From NCBI GenBank assembly GCA_024102915.1, contig JAGFJG010000118.1, positions 1 to 48,228 of the forward strand: DNA of 48,228 nucleotides, written 5' to 3'. Below the pieces are notes generated by a model. The model saw nothing but the letters and a program-made list of their open reading frames with translations, was not told where the DNA came from and made no database searches. Of the stretch, positions 34,348 through 43,176 are shown in pieces. The position numbers and the translations under genes are program-made. Position 1 is the stretch's first letter. The number at the start of each line of letters is the position of its first letter. This DNA is from Caldilineales bacterium. GTDB lineage: Bacteria; Chloroflexota; Anaerolineae; J102.

Positions 34348-34986
34348 ATGAAGGAACAACTTGTCGAAGCCATCGCTAATATGCAAGAAGAGGAAGCCTT
34401 GCAGTTGGCGCAGGAAATGCTCGACGCGGGTGAAGACCCGCAAGTCGTGCTCGATGCATGCCGTGATGGCATGGCGATTGTCGGAGATCGCTATGAAGCG
34501 AAAGAGTATTTCTTGCCCGAACTGGTTATTGCCGGCGACATGCTGCAAGACATCGGCGCATTGGTCAAGCCTTTGCTGAAGGGCGCCCAGGCGGAGGACG
34601 AGAAGCCCCTCGGCAACGTTGTCTTGGGGACAGTGCGCGGCGATATTCATGATATTGGCAAAGACATCGTCAGTTTCATGTTGGATGTCAATAATTTTAA
34701 GGTTCATGATATCGGCGTTGATGCGGCGCCTGCCAAGTTCGTCGAAAAAATCAAGGAAGTCCAACCTGAAGTCGTCGGCATGAGCGGTTTTCTCACACTG
34801 GCCTTCGAGCAGATGCGTTTGACGGTTGAGGCCATCAAGGAGGCCGGGCTGCGCGACAATATCAAGATCATGATCGGCGGCGCTGTCATGGATGAGGCGA
34901 TCACTTCGCACATCGGCGCTGACGCTTTCGGAGCTGATGCTGCTGCGGCAGTGAAATTGGCCAAGACCTGGACAGGAGTAAACTGA
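34348..34986 (+). CDS. Corrinoid (B12-binding) methyltransferase subunit, second copy
   Basis: 212 residues starting at the ATG with AAAGGAG seven bases upstream; the frame is open further 5' but that stretch does not look coding. A cap domain occupies about 1-82. The B12-binding motif is GDIHDIGKDIV with His101 as expected cobalt ligand, followed by GMSGFLTLAFEQM and MIGGAVMDEAITSHIGADAFG. It is the first gene of the plus-strand operon, one base before the start of a UroD methyltransferase gene, which is probably its partner. It is clearly diverged from the carrier at 22902-23534. Confidence 0.95.
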   Translation: MKEQLVEAIANMQEEEALQLAQEMLDAGEDPQVVLDACRDGMAIVGDRYEAKEYFLPELVIAGDMLQDIGALVKPLLKGAQAEDEKPLGNVVLGTVRGDIHDIGKDIVSFMLDVNNFKVHDIGVDAAPAKFVEKIKEVQPEVVGMSGFLTLAFEQMRLTVEAIKEAGLRDNIKIMIGGAVMDEAITSHIGADAFGADAAAAVKLAKTWTGVN

Positions 34987-34987
34987 A

Positions 34988-36226
34988 ATGGATAAGTCAC
35001 CTGAACAACTGTACAACGAGCGCATCCAGCGTGTGTTGGATGTCGTGGCGCTACGGACGCCGGATCAGGTTCCCGTATTCGGCCCCTATCAGCTATTTCC
35101 CTTCAACTATGGCGGCGTCACTTTGGGCGAAGCGATGAACGATTATGCAGCCGCTCGCCGCGCCTGCCACAAGTTCCTCGACGATTTCCAGCCTGATTTG
35201 GACTTCGGCCCGGTGTTGGCTTATCCGGCCAAACCCATGGCCATGATGGGCATGAATTACATGAAATGGCCGGGAAATGGCCTGGATGATAATGTCATGT
35301 ATCAGTTCTCGGAGGCTGAATACATGTCCGCCGATGAGTATCCCGAATTCATCAAGGACCCCTCTGATTTCATGATGACCAAGTGGATGCCCCGCGCGTT
35401 CAGCGCTTTTACCGGCTTCGCCAAAATCCCCACCATGCGCCGCATGATGTGGTCGGGCTGGTTCGGCATGGGCGCTTTCTCCGATCCGGAACTGGTCGAA
35501 TCTTTGCGCCTGGCCGCTGAATCGGGCGCGAAGGTCAACGAATGGTGGGGTTCGATCTTCCAATACATCGGGGAAATCAAAGAAAAGGGCTTCCCCATCG
35601 CCTGGGCCGCCTTTGACTGGCCTCCGTTTGACATCATCGGCGACACGTTGCGCGGCACACGCGAGATTCTGGGCGACATTCGCCGTCGGCCCGAAGCATT
35701 GCTGGATGCGCTTGAGGTCAGCACTCGAATCTTTGTGGAATACGGGGCCGGCGCCGCCGGGGCCGATATGCCGCTGTGCTGGATATGGGTGCACAAGGCC
35801 ACGCGTGACTTTATGTCCGACGCCCAGTTCAAGAAATTCTACTGGCCCTTCCTGCGTGAGGGCATGATGGCCCTGATTGACAAGGGCGTCATCCCCCTGG
35901 TTTACTGGGAAGCCGATATCGAGAGCCGTCTGGAAACCATCGTCGATATCCCGCCCGGCAAGGTGATCTATCACCTGTCGGCGACCGACGTCAAGAAAGC
36001 CTATGATGTGCTCGGCGGCACCGTGTGTCTGATGGGCAATGTCCCCAACTCCATGCTCGTGGCCGGTACGCCGGACGACGTGAAAGACTATTGCAAGATG
36101 ACGATCGACGTCGCTGGCAAAGACGGCGGCCTGATCATGGACACGGCTGTGATGCTGGATGAAGCCAAACCCGAAAACCTGAAGGCCATGTTCGACTTCA
36201 CGCGCGAGTACGGACGCTACGCATAA
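34988..36226 (+). CDS. UroD-family methyltransferase-like protein (copy 4, altered metal site)
   Basis: 412 residues, longer than the other copies. The barrel begins NERIQRVLDVVALRTPDQVPVFG and has a Met/Trp-rich insert (MAMMGMNYMKWPG, MRRMMWSGWFGMG). Where the other copies read H-x-D/C-G, this one reads PLVYWEADIESRLE, with no His or Cys. KVIYHLSATDVKKAYDVLG and VCLMGNVPNSMLVAG follow. It may use a different site or act on a different substrate. Its start lies one base after the corrinoid gene stop, so the two products are probably made together as a substrate:corrinoid methyltransferase pair. Confidence 0.85.
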   Translation: MDKSPEQLYNERIQRVLDVVALRTPDQVPVFGPYQLFPFNYGGVTLGEAMNDYAAARRACHKFLDDFQPDLDFGPVLAYPAKPMAMMGMNYMKWPGNGLDDNVMYQFSEAEYMSADEYPEFIKDPSDFMMTKWMPRAFSAFTGFAKIPTMRRMMWSGWFGMGAFSDPELVESLRLAAESGAKVNEWWGSIFQYIGEIKEKGFPIAWAAFDWPPFDIIGDTLRGTREILGDIRRRPEALLDALEVSTRIFVEYGAGAAGADMPLCWIWVHKATRDFMSDAQFKKFYWPFLREGMMALIDKGVIPLVYWEADIESRLETIVDIPPGKVIYHLSATDVKKAYDVLGGTVCLMGNVPNSMLVAGTPDDVKDYCKMTIDVAGKDGGLIMDTAVMLDEAKPENLKAMFDFTREYGRYA

Positions 36227-36315
36227 TTTCGGCGCTCTCTGGCTACCATTCTGGGTGAGCCGTATCTGCAAGGTGCGGCTCATCTTCCATTTTCGATACC
36301 GAGAAAGAAAACCCT

Positions 36316-36371
36316 CCACAGATTTCGCAGATGACACAGATTGGAAATGATGAATCTGCGCTAATCTGTGG
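36316..36371. repeat. CAGATTTCGCAGAT-type hairpin repeat
   Basis: CCACAGATTTCGCAGAT (36316-36332) and ATCTGCGCTAATCTGTGG (36354-36371) form an interrupted stem between the UroD and activator genes. The left arm is nearly the same as that of the element at 45102-45160. Confidence 0.75.
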
Positions 36372-36398
36372 ATAGATATTTTTAACGCTGGGCAGTAC

Positions 36399-38228
36399 AT
36401 GACCGAGCACTATCAGGTTGAATTTGAGCCGCTGGGACGCAGAGGACTGGCTCCAGCGGATTACAGTATCCTCGAATCGGCGCGCCTCTTCGGCATCGAT
36501 CTCACCGGCGATTGCGGCGGCGTGGGCGTGTGTGGCAGTTGCCAGATCCGTGTGCTGGCGGGGACGGTATCGCCCGTGTCCGATTCGGATGAGACGTTCA
36601 TATATCCAGAAGACATCGAGGCGGGCTATCGCCTGGCCTGTATGACCTATCCCGAAAGCGACTGCAAAATCGGCATCCCGCCCGAATCGCTGAGCACGCC
36701 CATGCGCACGCAAGTGGAGGGCGACGATGCGGCCTTTGCACTCGACCCGCCGGTTCTCAGCCTCGATCTCGACGTCCCCCAGCCTTCTCTCAGCCATCCC
36801 CTGGCCGACGCTGACAGTGTTATGGCGCTGGCGGCGGAACAGCACGGCGGCGGATTGCATATCGATCTGGAAACATTGCGGCCATTATCCCACGACCTGC
36901 GCCGGTGGGATTGGCGTTGCCGGGTTTCACTGCACTCACAGTTCGATGAAATTGTGGCGATACGGCCGGCAGGGAGTCGTGATGTCGGTCTCGCTATCGA
37001 CTTGGGCTCGACCGGGATTGCCGGTTATGTTGCCGACCTACAAAGCGGGGAGGTGCTGGCGAAGCAAGGCTTGATGAACCCGCAGATTAATTTCGGCGAG
37101 GACATCATCAGCCGCATCAATTACGCCATGAAATCGCCGGAAGCGGAGCGGACGCTGCGACGAGCGGTGGTGGACGGGCTGAATCAGCTTACCGCCGATC
37201 TTTGCCGTAAGGCAGGCGTCGATCACATGGATATTCTCGATGCAGTGATCGTGGGCAATACGGCCATGCATCACTTGCTGCTCGGATTGCCGCTGCCGCA
37301 ACTCGCTCTGGCCCCATTTGTGCCCGCTATTAGCAAAGCATTGGACGTGAAGGCTCGCGACGTCGGTCTCAAACTGGCTGCGGGGGCATATGTGCATTTC
37401 CCGCCCAACATCGCCGGATTTGTTGGCTCCGATCACATTGCCATGCTGTTGGCCACCAATGAGCGCTGGCAGGGCAAAACCGCCATCGCCCTCGATATAG
37501 GTACGAACACCGAGATTTCACTGACGACGGCGGACGGCGAGATAACCTGTGTTTCTTGCGCGTCTGGCCCAGCCTTCGAGGGGTACCAAATCAAGGATGG
37601 GACACGCGCCAAAGCCGGGGCGATTGAGCGCGTGCGGATCAGTGCCGACCGGGTGGAGTTCGAGACGATCGAGCAAGCGCCGCCGTTGGGCATTTGCGGG
37701 TCGGGCATTGTCGATGCCATCGCCCAGATGCAACTCGCAGGCGTGGTGGCCGAGAGCGGTCGCATCGGCGAACATGTGCATCCCAATGTCCGCATCATGT
37801 ATGGGGAACGGGAATTCTTGCTGGCCGAGAAGAACGGCGAACGTCGCGCCATCACCGTCACCCAGGACGATGTGCGCGAAATCCAGTTGGCGAAGTCTTC
37901 GATTCAGACCGGCATCCAGCTTCTCCTGGCCGACAAGGGCGTAGATTTACATGAAGTCGAGGTGTTCATCATCGCTGGGGCTTTTGGCAGCTATATCGAC
38001 GTGCCCAATTCGCTGGCAATCGGCATGTTCCCCTCCTTGCCGCTCGACCGTTTCGTGCAGGTAGGCAACGCCGCCGGTGTGGGTGCACGGCGAGCCTTGC
38101 TCTCAGCATCCAGGCGAGCGGAAGCCAAGGAATTGCTGGCCCGTATCGAATACATGGAACTCGCCCGCCATCCCCGGTTCAACCGCCTGTTCGCTCGAAA
38201 TTGTCGGCTTAATCCCTACCGAAACTAG
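36399..38228 (+). CDS. Reductive activator of corrinoid enzymes (ferredoxin + ASKHA, RACE/DUF4445)
   Basis: 609 residues. An N-terminal plant-type [2Fe-2S] domain has Cys39, Cys45, Cys48 (CGGVGVCGSC) and Cys81. A linker domain runs to about 190, followed by an actin-like ATPase (ASKHA) region with GLAIDLGSTGIAGYVADL, DAVIVGNTAMHHLLLG, TAIALDIGTNTEISL, CASGPAFEGYQIKDG, GICGSGIVDAIAQM and AGAFGSYIDVPNSLAIGMFP. RACE proteins use ATP to drive one-electron reduction of inactive Co(II) to Co(I) in corrinoid carriers. Its place after a corrinoid and a UroD gene supports this. It differs from archaeal RamA, which carries two [4Fe-4S] clusters. Confidence 0.93.
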   Translation: MTEHYQVEFEPLGRRGLAPADYSILESARLFGIDLTGDCGGVGVCGSCQIRVLAGTVSPVSDSDETFIYPEDIEAGYRLACMTYPESDCKIGIPPESLSTPMRTQVEGDDAAFALDPPVLSLDLDVPQPSLSHPLADADSVMALAAEQHGGGLHIDLETLRPLSHDLRRWDWRCRVSLHSQFDEIVAIRPAGSRDVGLAIDLGSTGIAGYVADLQSGEVLAKQGLMNPQINFGEDIISRINYAMKSPEAERTLRRAVVDGLNQLTADLCRKAGVDHMDILDAVIVGNTAMHHLLLGLPLPQLALAPFVPAISKALDVKARDVGLKLAAGAYVHFPPNIAGFVGSDHIAMLLATNERWQGKTAIALDIGTNTEISLTTADGEITCVSCASGPAFEGYQIKDGTRAKAGAIERVRISADRVEFETIEQAPPLGICGSGIVDAIAQMQLAGVVAESGRIGEHVHPNVRIMYGEREFLLAEKNGERRAITVTQDDVREIQLAKSSIQTGIQLLLADKGVDLHEVEVFIIAGAFGSYIDVPNSLAIGMFPSLPLDRFVQVGNAAGVGARRALLSASRRAEAKELLARIEYMELARHPRFNRLFARNCRLNPYRN

Positions 38229-38239
38229 CGAGAAGATTC

Positions 38240-38956
38240 ATGCATATCCAGACTGATTTTCCTCTTATCTTCGACGAGCAATCCTATATCGATTTTCACG
38301 GCGAGGGCTTCGCTCGTTTGCTGGATCGCCCAGGCGTGCGCTCTCAATTTGAGCAAGCGATGGCCGAAGCGCCTGAAATCGTGGCGCCAGCGGCCTGTTG
38401 GGACTCATTCCCCGTCAGACGTTTCCTGCACAGCCAGGTCGAGTTGGAAGGTCGGGTGCGGCTGGGCGGCGGGCCGCTGGTCGAGGTGATGGGTGGGGCG
38501 GAGCAGGTGATTTTGGCCGTGTGTACGGTGGGGTCGAAGGCTGACGAGCGAATCAAGGCCTTGCAGGCGGATGGGCAGCGTTTTACGATGTTGGTGTTGG
38601 AGGAGCTGGCGATTTGGGCGGTGGATCAGGTACGACAACAGCTTTGCCGGAAGTTTGAGACCGAACAACAGGAGCGAGGTTGGCACAGCAGTACAGTGCT
38701 TTCGCCGGGCGAATCCGAATGGTCGGTTTCGGACCAGGAACAGATTTTCAAATTACTGGATGCATCGCAGATTGGCGTGCGGCTCAGCCCCGGCATGGTC
38801 ATGTACCCCCTCAAATCCATCTCGATGGCGGTCGGGATTGGTCCGCAGCCGATGGGGATTCCGGGAATGACGCACTGTGATTATTGCAGCATGAAAGAGC
38901 GCTGCAAGTATGCGCAACTGGGCGAGGATAATCCGCTACATGCTGTGGCTTTGTGA
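38240..38956 (+). CDS. Methionine-synthase activation-domain-like protein with C-terminal Cys cluster
   Basis: 238 residues, eleven bases after the RACE gene. The central and C-terminal part, with VLSPGESEWSVSDQEQIFKLL and IGVRLSPGMVMYPLKSISMAVGIG, matches the SPGY...KS pattern of the MetH activation domain, which binds SAM and remethylates cob(II)alamin. A terminal CDYCSMKERC (Cys213, 216, 222) suggests a metal or Fe-S site. Together with RACE it probably helps to reactivate the corrinoid carriers. It is not a methionine synthase, as no other MetH domain is present. Confidence 0.82.
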   Translation: MHIQTDFPLIFDEQSYIDFHGEGFARLLDRPGVRSQFEQAMAEAPEIVAPAACWDSFPVRRFLHSQVELEGRVRLGGGPLVEVMGGAEQVILAVCTVGSKADERIKALQADGQRFTMLVLEELAIWAVDQVRQQLCRKFETEQQERGWHSSTVLSPGESEWSVSDQEQIFKLLDASQIGVRLSPGMVMYPLKSISMAVGIGPQPMGIPGMTHCDYCSMKERCKYAQLGEDNPLHAVAL

Positions 38957-38974
38957 GGTCGCCCTGCACATCCA

Positions 38975-41002
38975 CTAGCCCAGCCTGGGCCTGCCTCCAG
39001 CCGAAAACGTCAGCACCGTTTCGATCCACAATTCATCGCCCCACGATTCCGCCACCGGAATCGTGAAATCCTCGCGTGCCATCTTCACGCTGGCCTGCGT
39101 CGCCCCGGCCTGTGCGGCCAGCCCAAGCATCAGCGGCTCCATCACCTCTCGCGCCCGCGCCACACCTGCCGCCACACTGCCAAAATCTTCGACGCCGTGA
39201 GGAAGGTGCACCCGGCACGCCGCCTTCGAGTCATCCAAAAGCGGGCGGATGATCACATTGCGCCGTTGCATGACGCTGCCGACGACTGCTCCCACGGCAT
39301 TGGCGACAGCCGTATGTTCGGGAATGGCGAGGACGGTGTTCAGCGCCGCCGCCGTTCGAGGCAGATACGCTTCGACCGGCACGCCAATCGCCACGATCGG
39401 TCGCCGCAGGGTGAATTGAATACTTAGCTCACGCTGCTGATCGCCGTCGAGCGCCCAGGCCAGCATCTTGCGAGCAGTTTCATCGCCCGCCCAATCCGGC
39501 ACGACGCCGTGATCGGCCATGGCTTTGCTGGCAAGGGCAATCGCCACCCGCTCTGAAACGCCGGCGATGACGTGCTCACTCAACTCTTGCGGCTCCATCG
39601 CCAGGCGCGAGGCGATGATGTTTGCGCCATATTCGGCGGCTTCGACATCCCACAGTTCGAGGTTTCTGAGCGCGTGCAGGGCGTCCGTGGGCGTAAACCC
39701 ACAAGGCAGGATGACGCGCTCGGCCAACAAGGCGTCGAGCCTGGCGATATGATAGGCGATGCCCGATGTCACCAGGGTGTCGAACGAAACCGGGCCGGCG
39801 GTCACCATGTCCACGATTTGCTGGGCCATCGGCGGAAGCTGGCGCTGCACCGGTCTCCCGGCCAGCAGGAATCGTCCCGCCCCCCGCACCTCGGTCGGAT
39901 GCTGGGCATGTTTCCACAGTTCATCCAGCATTTCGGGGTGCATGCTGGCTGCCAGGGACAGGGGAACGACCCGACGTGGGCCGATTATAAGGGCGTCGAC
40001 GCCTCTGGCTCCCGGTTTCAGGCTGATTTCACTGTCTCCGCCCAGGCCGACGGTATGCACATCGACCGCTTCGACCATAGTGCGCCAGCGGCCAATGGTC
40101 GCCCCGGTCGCCAACACCCGGGGACGCCCCTCCCGCAGACCGACGATGTCGGTGGTGGTCCCACCCACATCCACCACCCAGGCGTCTTCCCGCCCGGCCA
40201 GATGCCAGGCTCCTACAGCGCTGGCCGCTGGCCCCGAAAGGATCGTCTCGATCGGGCGTTCCAACGCCCACTGCGACTGCACGAGCGAGCCATCGCCCTT
40301 GACGACCATCAAGGGGGCGTTGATGCCGAATCCCGTCAGTGCTGTCTGCACGGTGGCAATGAGTTCCCGCAGCAGGGGAATCAGGCGGGCGTTGAGAGCG
40401 GTGGTGGTAGCCCGGCGCACGGAATCAAGCTGAGAAGTGAGGTCATGGCCGCAGGTGATGGGCAAGTGGCGGCCCAGCGCTCCCAGGCATGCCGCTTCGA
40501 TGACCGCCTTCGCCCGGATTTCGTGGCTGGGATTGCGCACGCCGAAATAGCCCGAGACGGCGAATGCTTCGACATCGTGTGCGCGTGCCGCAACCGCCTC
40601 TCGGATGGCATATTCATCCAACTCGGCCTGCTCCTCGCCCAGGCCGTCGTGACCGCCCTGCACATACACCACATCGGTCGTGGCAAGTTCTTTTTGGAAG
40701 CCGAAGCGCTCGATGAGCGACCGGTCGTATCCCACCAGAATCAGGCAGATCCGGCTGCCGTGGTCTTCCACCATGGCATTGGTGGCAAGCGTGGTGGAAA
40801 GCGAGACCAGATTGACCTGCTCAGGCTGGCAGGCGTGCGTCTCGTCGGCGAAGACCGCCGTGATCGCCTTGATGATGCCGATGGAGAGGTCTCGATAGGT
40901 GGTCAGGGCCTTGGCGCTGGCCAGGATGCGGTCGGATTCCTGGTCGAGCAGGATGGCGTCGGTGTAGGTTCCGCCGGTGTCGATGCCGAGTGCGATGGTC
41001 AT
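38975..41002 (-). CDS. Hydantoinase/oxoprolinase-family protein (HyuA-like)
   Basis: 675 residues. The N-terminal domain starts TIALGIDTGGTYTDAILLD with the actin-like phosphate loop, and the main domain contains GPAASAVGAWHLAG, WVVDVGGTTTDIVGLREG and VGLGGDSEISLK. This family covers ATP-dependent amide/hydantoin hydrolases and acetone-carboxylase-like subunits. No HyuB partner is adjacent, so the reaction is open. It converges on the corrinoid activation operon with an 18-base gap and diverges from the DUF1638/aconitase-X operon. Members of the family also occur beside corrinoid methyltransferase genes. Confidence 0.9.
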   Translation of the reverse strand: MTIALGIDTGGTYTDAILLDQESDRILASAKALTTYRDLSIGIIKAITAVFADETHACQPEQVNLVSLSTTLATNAMVEDHGSRICLILVGYDRSLIERFGFQKELATTDVVYVQGGHDGLGEEQAELDEYAIREAVAARAHDVEAFAVSGYFGVRNPSHEIRAKAVIEAACLGALGRHLPITCGHDLTSQLDSVRRATTTALNARLIPLLRELIATVQTALTGFGINAPLMVVKGDGSLVQSQWALERPIETILSGPAASAVGAWHLAGREDAWVVDVGGTTTDIVGLREGRPRVLATGATIGRWRTMVEAVDVHTVGLGGDSEISLKPGARGVDALIIGPRRVVPLSLAASMHPEMLDELWKHAQHPTEVRGAGRFLLAGRPVQRQLPPMAQQIVDMVTAGPVSFDTLVTSGIAYHIARLDALLAERVILPCGFTPTDALHALRNLELWDVEAAEYGANIIASRLAMEPQELSEHVIAGVSERVAIALASKAMADHGVVPDWAGDETARKMLAWALDGDQQRELSIQFTLRRPIVAIGVPVEAYLPRTAAALNTVLAIPEHTAVANAVGAVVGSVMQRRNVIIRPLLDDSKAACRVHLPHGVEDFGSVAAGVARAREVMEPLMLGLAAQAGATQASVKMAREDFTIPVAESWGDELWIETVLTFSAGGRPRLG

Positions 41003-41116
41003 TAAGATAGCCTTTACGTGATTGTCGATGTTTGGAATGGCGTCTCTCTAGTCTACCCGTAAACCGGCAAGCATGCACGAATTGCGCCAGTCTCGTAGAA
41101 GCTTTAAAATCGGTGC

Positions 41117-41161
41117 TGCCACCTGCCACCTGCCACCTGCCACCTGCCACCTGCCACCTGC
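41117..41161. repeat. Heptamer tandem repeat (TGCCACC)6
   Basis: Six perfect copies of TGCCACC (41117-41158) plus a partial TGC, in the divergent spacer between the HyuA-like gene and the DUF1638 gene, ending 12 bases before the ATG at 41174. Confidence 0.92.
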
Positions 41162-41173
41162 AATCCGACCACC

Positions 41174-41914
41174 ATGCACCTCAAATGCCTGGCCTGCGAC
41201 GTCCTCGCTCGCCCCATCTATCTTTGCGCCGCCCAATCCCCGCACATTGTCGATATCGAATTGTTCAAGCGGGGCTTGCACAACACACCTAAAATCCTGC
41301 GCGCCACCTTGCAGGAGCGCATCGATGCCGCCGCCGGGCAAGGCTATGACGCCGTCGTCATGGCTTATGGGCTGTGCGGGCAGGCCACGGCGGGACTGCG
41401 TGCGGCTGACGTCCCGGTGATTGTGCCGAGAGCGCACGATTGCATAACGATTTTCCTGGGCAGTCGGGAGCGGTACGGCCAGGAATTCGAGCGTTATCCC
41501 GGCACCTATTGGTATGCGCTCGACTACATGGAGCGGGACGATGGTTCGGGCGCCAGCCTGGGCGCGAGCATGGATACCGGAGCCTCCGTCTATGAAGAGT
41601 ATGTGGAAAAATATGGCGTGGAGAACGCCGATTATCTGATGGAAGTGATGGGCGCGTGGCAGTCGCATTACCAGCGGGCGGCGTTCGTCGATATGGGCAT
41701 TGGCGATGGCGGCCGGATCGAGCGGAAAGCGCGGGACGACGCCGATCGTCGGGGTTGGGTTTTCGAGCGAGTGGCGGGTGATCTGGTACTGGTGCGGCGA
41801 TTGCTCAATGCCGATTGGCAAGACGACTTCCTGGTCTTACAGCCGGGCGAGAGCCTGAAAATGACGCACGACGCCGAGGTGATTGGATGCGTTCTGGCTG
41901 ACTCGACGGCGTGA
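41174..41914 (+). CDS. DUF1638 domain protein
   Basis: 246 residues. It begins HLKCLACDVLARPIYLCAAQS, with a Cys-x-x-Cys-type start. Typical DUF1638 blocks are DAVVMAYGLCGQATAGLRAADVPVIVPRAHDCI, LGSRERYGQEFERYPGTYWY and MTHDAEVIGC near the end. The conserved Cys and His residues suggest a metal site. The family has no proven function; it is common in methanogens and other corrinoid-rich genomes. Its TGA overlaps the GTG start of the aconitase-X large subunit, so the genes are coupled. Confidence 0.85.
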   Translation: MHLKCLACDVLARPIYLCAAQSPHIVDIELFKRGLHNTPKILRATLQERIDAAAGQGYDAVVMAYGLCGQATAGLRAADVPVIVPRAHDCITIFLGSRERYGQEFERYPGTYWYALDYMERDDGSGASLGASMDTGASVYEEYVEKYGVENADYLMEVMGAWQSHYQRAAFVDMGIGDGGRIERKARDDADRRGWVFERVAGDLVLVRRLLNADWQDDFLVLQPGESLKMTHDAEVIGCVLADSTA

Positions 41915-43176
41915 ATCTCAAACTTAACGCCCGAGATGAGGCGATGCTGACGGGCGAGCACGGCCCTGCCGCACAGATGGCGATGTCGATCCTTTCGCGT
42001 ATGGCTGTCATCTACGGCGCTGAAGAGCTGCTTGACATAAGCGGCGCACATATCGATAGCACGATTTATATCGGGGATGCCGGGCTGGAATATGCCGAGC
42101 GTCTGGCCGAGTTGGGTGCGCGCGTGGCCGTGCCCACCACGCTTAATGTCAGCGGGCTGGACGAGCGGCACTGGCAGGAGTGGAGCGTCCCGGCCGAGTG
42201 GGCGTCGAAAGCGTATCGCCAGATGGTCGCTTACCAGAGCATGGGCGCTGTCCCCACCTGGACATGCGCGCCCTACCAGACGGAACTGAAACCGGCGTTC
42301 GGGCAGCAGATTGCCTGGGGCGAATCCAACGCCATCGTCTTCGCCAATTCGGTGATCGGCGCTCGCACCGAGCGCTATCCCGATTTGCTGGACATTTGCT
42401 GCGCCATCACTGGCCGTGCTCCCGCCGCCGGGCTTCATCTGGAACGAAACCGGGCGGGCGACATCCTTTTCCGACTGGTCGATGTCCCACCCAAATTGCA
42501 GGCAGACGATTCCTTCTATCCTGTGCTCGGCCATCTGCTCGGCAAAATCGCTCAGGAACGCATCCCTGTCGTCGATGGCTTAGGGGCGACCCCAACCGAA
42601 GACCAGTTGAAGGCGCTTGGCGCAGCGGCCGCCTCATCCGGCGCAGTGGCCCTGTTCCATATCGTCGGGGTGACGCCGGAAGCGCCGACGATGGATACCG
42701 CCTTTCATGGCCGCCAGCCGCAACGGGTTGTGGAAATCACTCTGTCCCAACTGAGAGCCGCCCGCGCCGAATTGACCAGCGCCGAAGGAACCGGCCTGGA
42801 TATGGTCGTGCTCGGCAGTCCGCATTTTTCCCTGGCTGAATTTCGTCAGCTTGCGCCGTTACTGTATGGGCGTACGCGCCATCCCAACGTGGAATTTCTC
42901 GTCACTTCCAGTCGGGCGATGGTCATGCTGGCTGAGCAGGCCGGGTATCTGGCTGAACTCGAATCATTCGGCGGCAAAGTCACGGTCGATACCTGCATCC
43001 TGGCTACACCCATGCTGCCGCCGCACATCCGCACTCTGATGACGAATTCGGCCAAATACGCCTATTATGCGCCCGGCTTGCTGAACACCCAGATCACATT
43101 CGGCAGCCTGGAAGATTGCGTGCGCTCGGCGGAATTGGGCCGGATCGTGCGGGACGAGAGTCTATGGCGGGGATGA
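41911..43176 (+). CDS. Aconitase X, large (catalytic) subunit (DUF521)
   Basis: 421 residues with a GTG start overlapping the previous stop. AcnX signatures are LNARDEAMLTGEHGPAAQMAM, SGAHIDSTIYIGDAGLEY, VPTTLNVSGLD, WTCAPYQTELKPAFGQQIAWGES, NAIVFANSVIGARTERY and TNSAKYAYYAPG. Characterised AcnX enzymes are Fe-S dehydratases such as cis-3-hydroxy-L-proline dehydratase or phosphomevalonate dehydratase. Which substrate applies here cannot be read from the sequence. The small subunit follows with an overlapping start. Confidence 0.92.
   Translation: MNLKLNARDEAMLTGEHGPAAQMAMSILSRMAVIYGAEELLDISGAHIDSTIYIGDAGLEYAERLAELGARVAVPTTLNVSGLDERHWQEWSVPAEWASKAYRQMVAYQSMGAVPTWTCAPYQTELKPAFGQQIAWGESNAIVFANSVIGARTERYPDLLDICCAITGRAPAAGLHLERNRAGDILFRLVDVPPKLQADDSFYPVLGHLLGKIAQERIPVVDGLGATPTEDQLKALGAAAASSGAVALFHIVGVTPEAPTMDTAFHGRQPQRVVEITLSQLRAARAELTSAEGTGLDMVVLGSPHFSLAEFRQLAPLLYGRTRHPNVEFLVTSSRAMVMLAEQAGYLAELESFGGKVTVDTCILATPMLPPHIRTLMTNSAKYAYYAPGLLNTQITFGSLEDCVRSAELGRIVRDESLWRG

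Noticed and set aside
35093..36400. A 435-codon minus-strand frame opposite the fourth UroD gene.
   Set aside because: The plus-strand UroD frame has a clear homologous start, coupling with the corrinoid gene and family motifs; the antisense frame has none.
39572..41005. A 477-codon plus-strand frame antisense to the HyuA-like gene.
   Set aside because: Composition is His/Gln/Gly-rich as in antisense frames, while the minus strand carries clear family motifs across the same span.
41117..41161. CRISPR array.
   Set aside because: The unit is seven bases without spacers and no cas gene is near; it is a simple tandem repeat.
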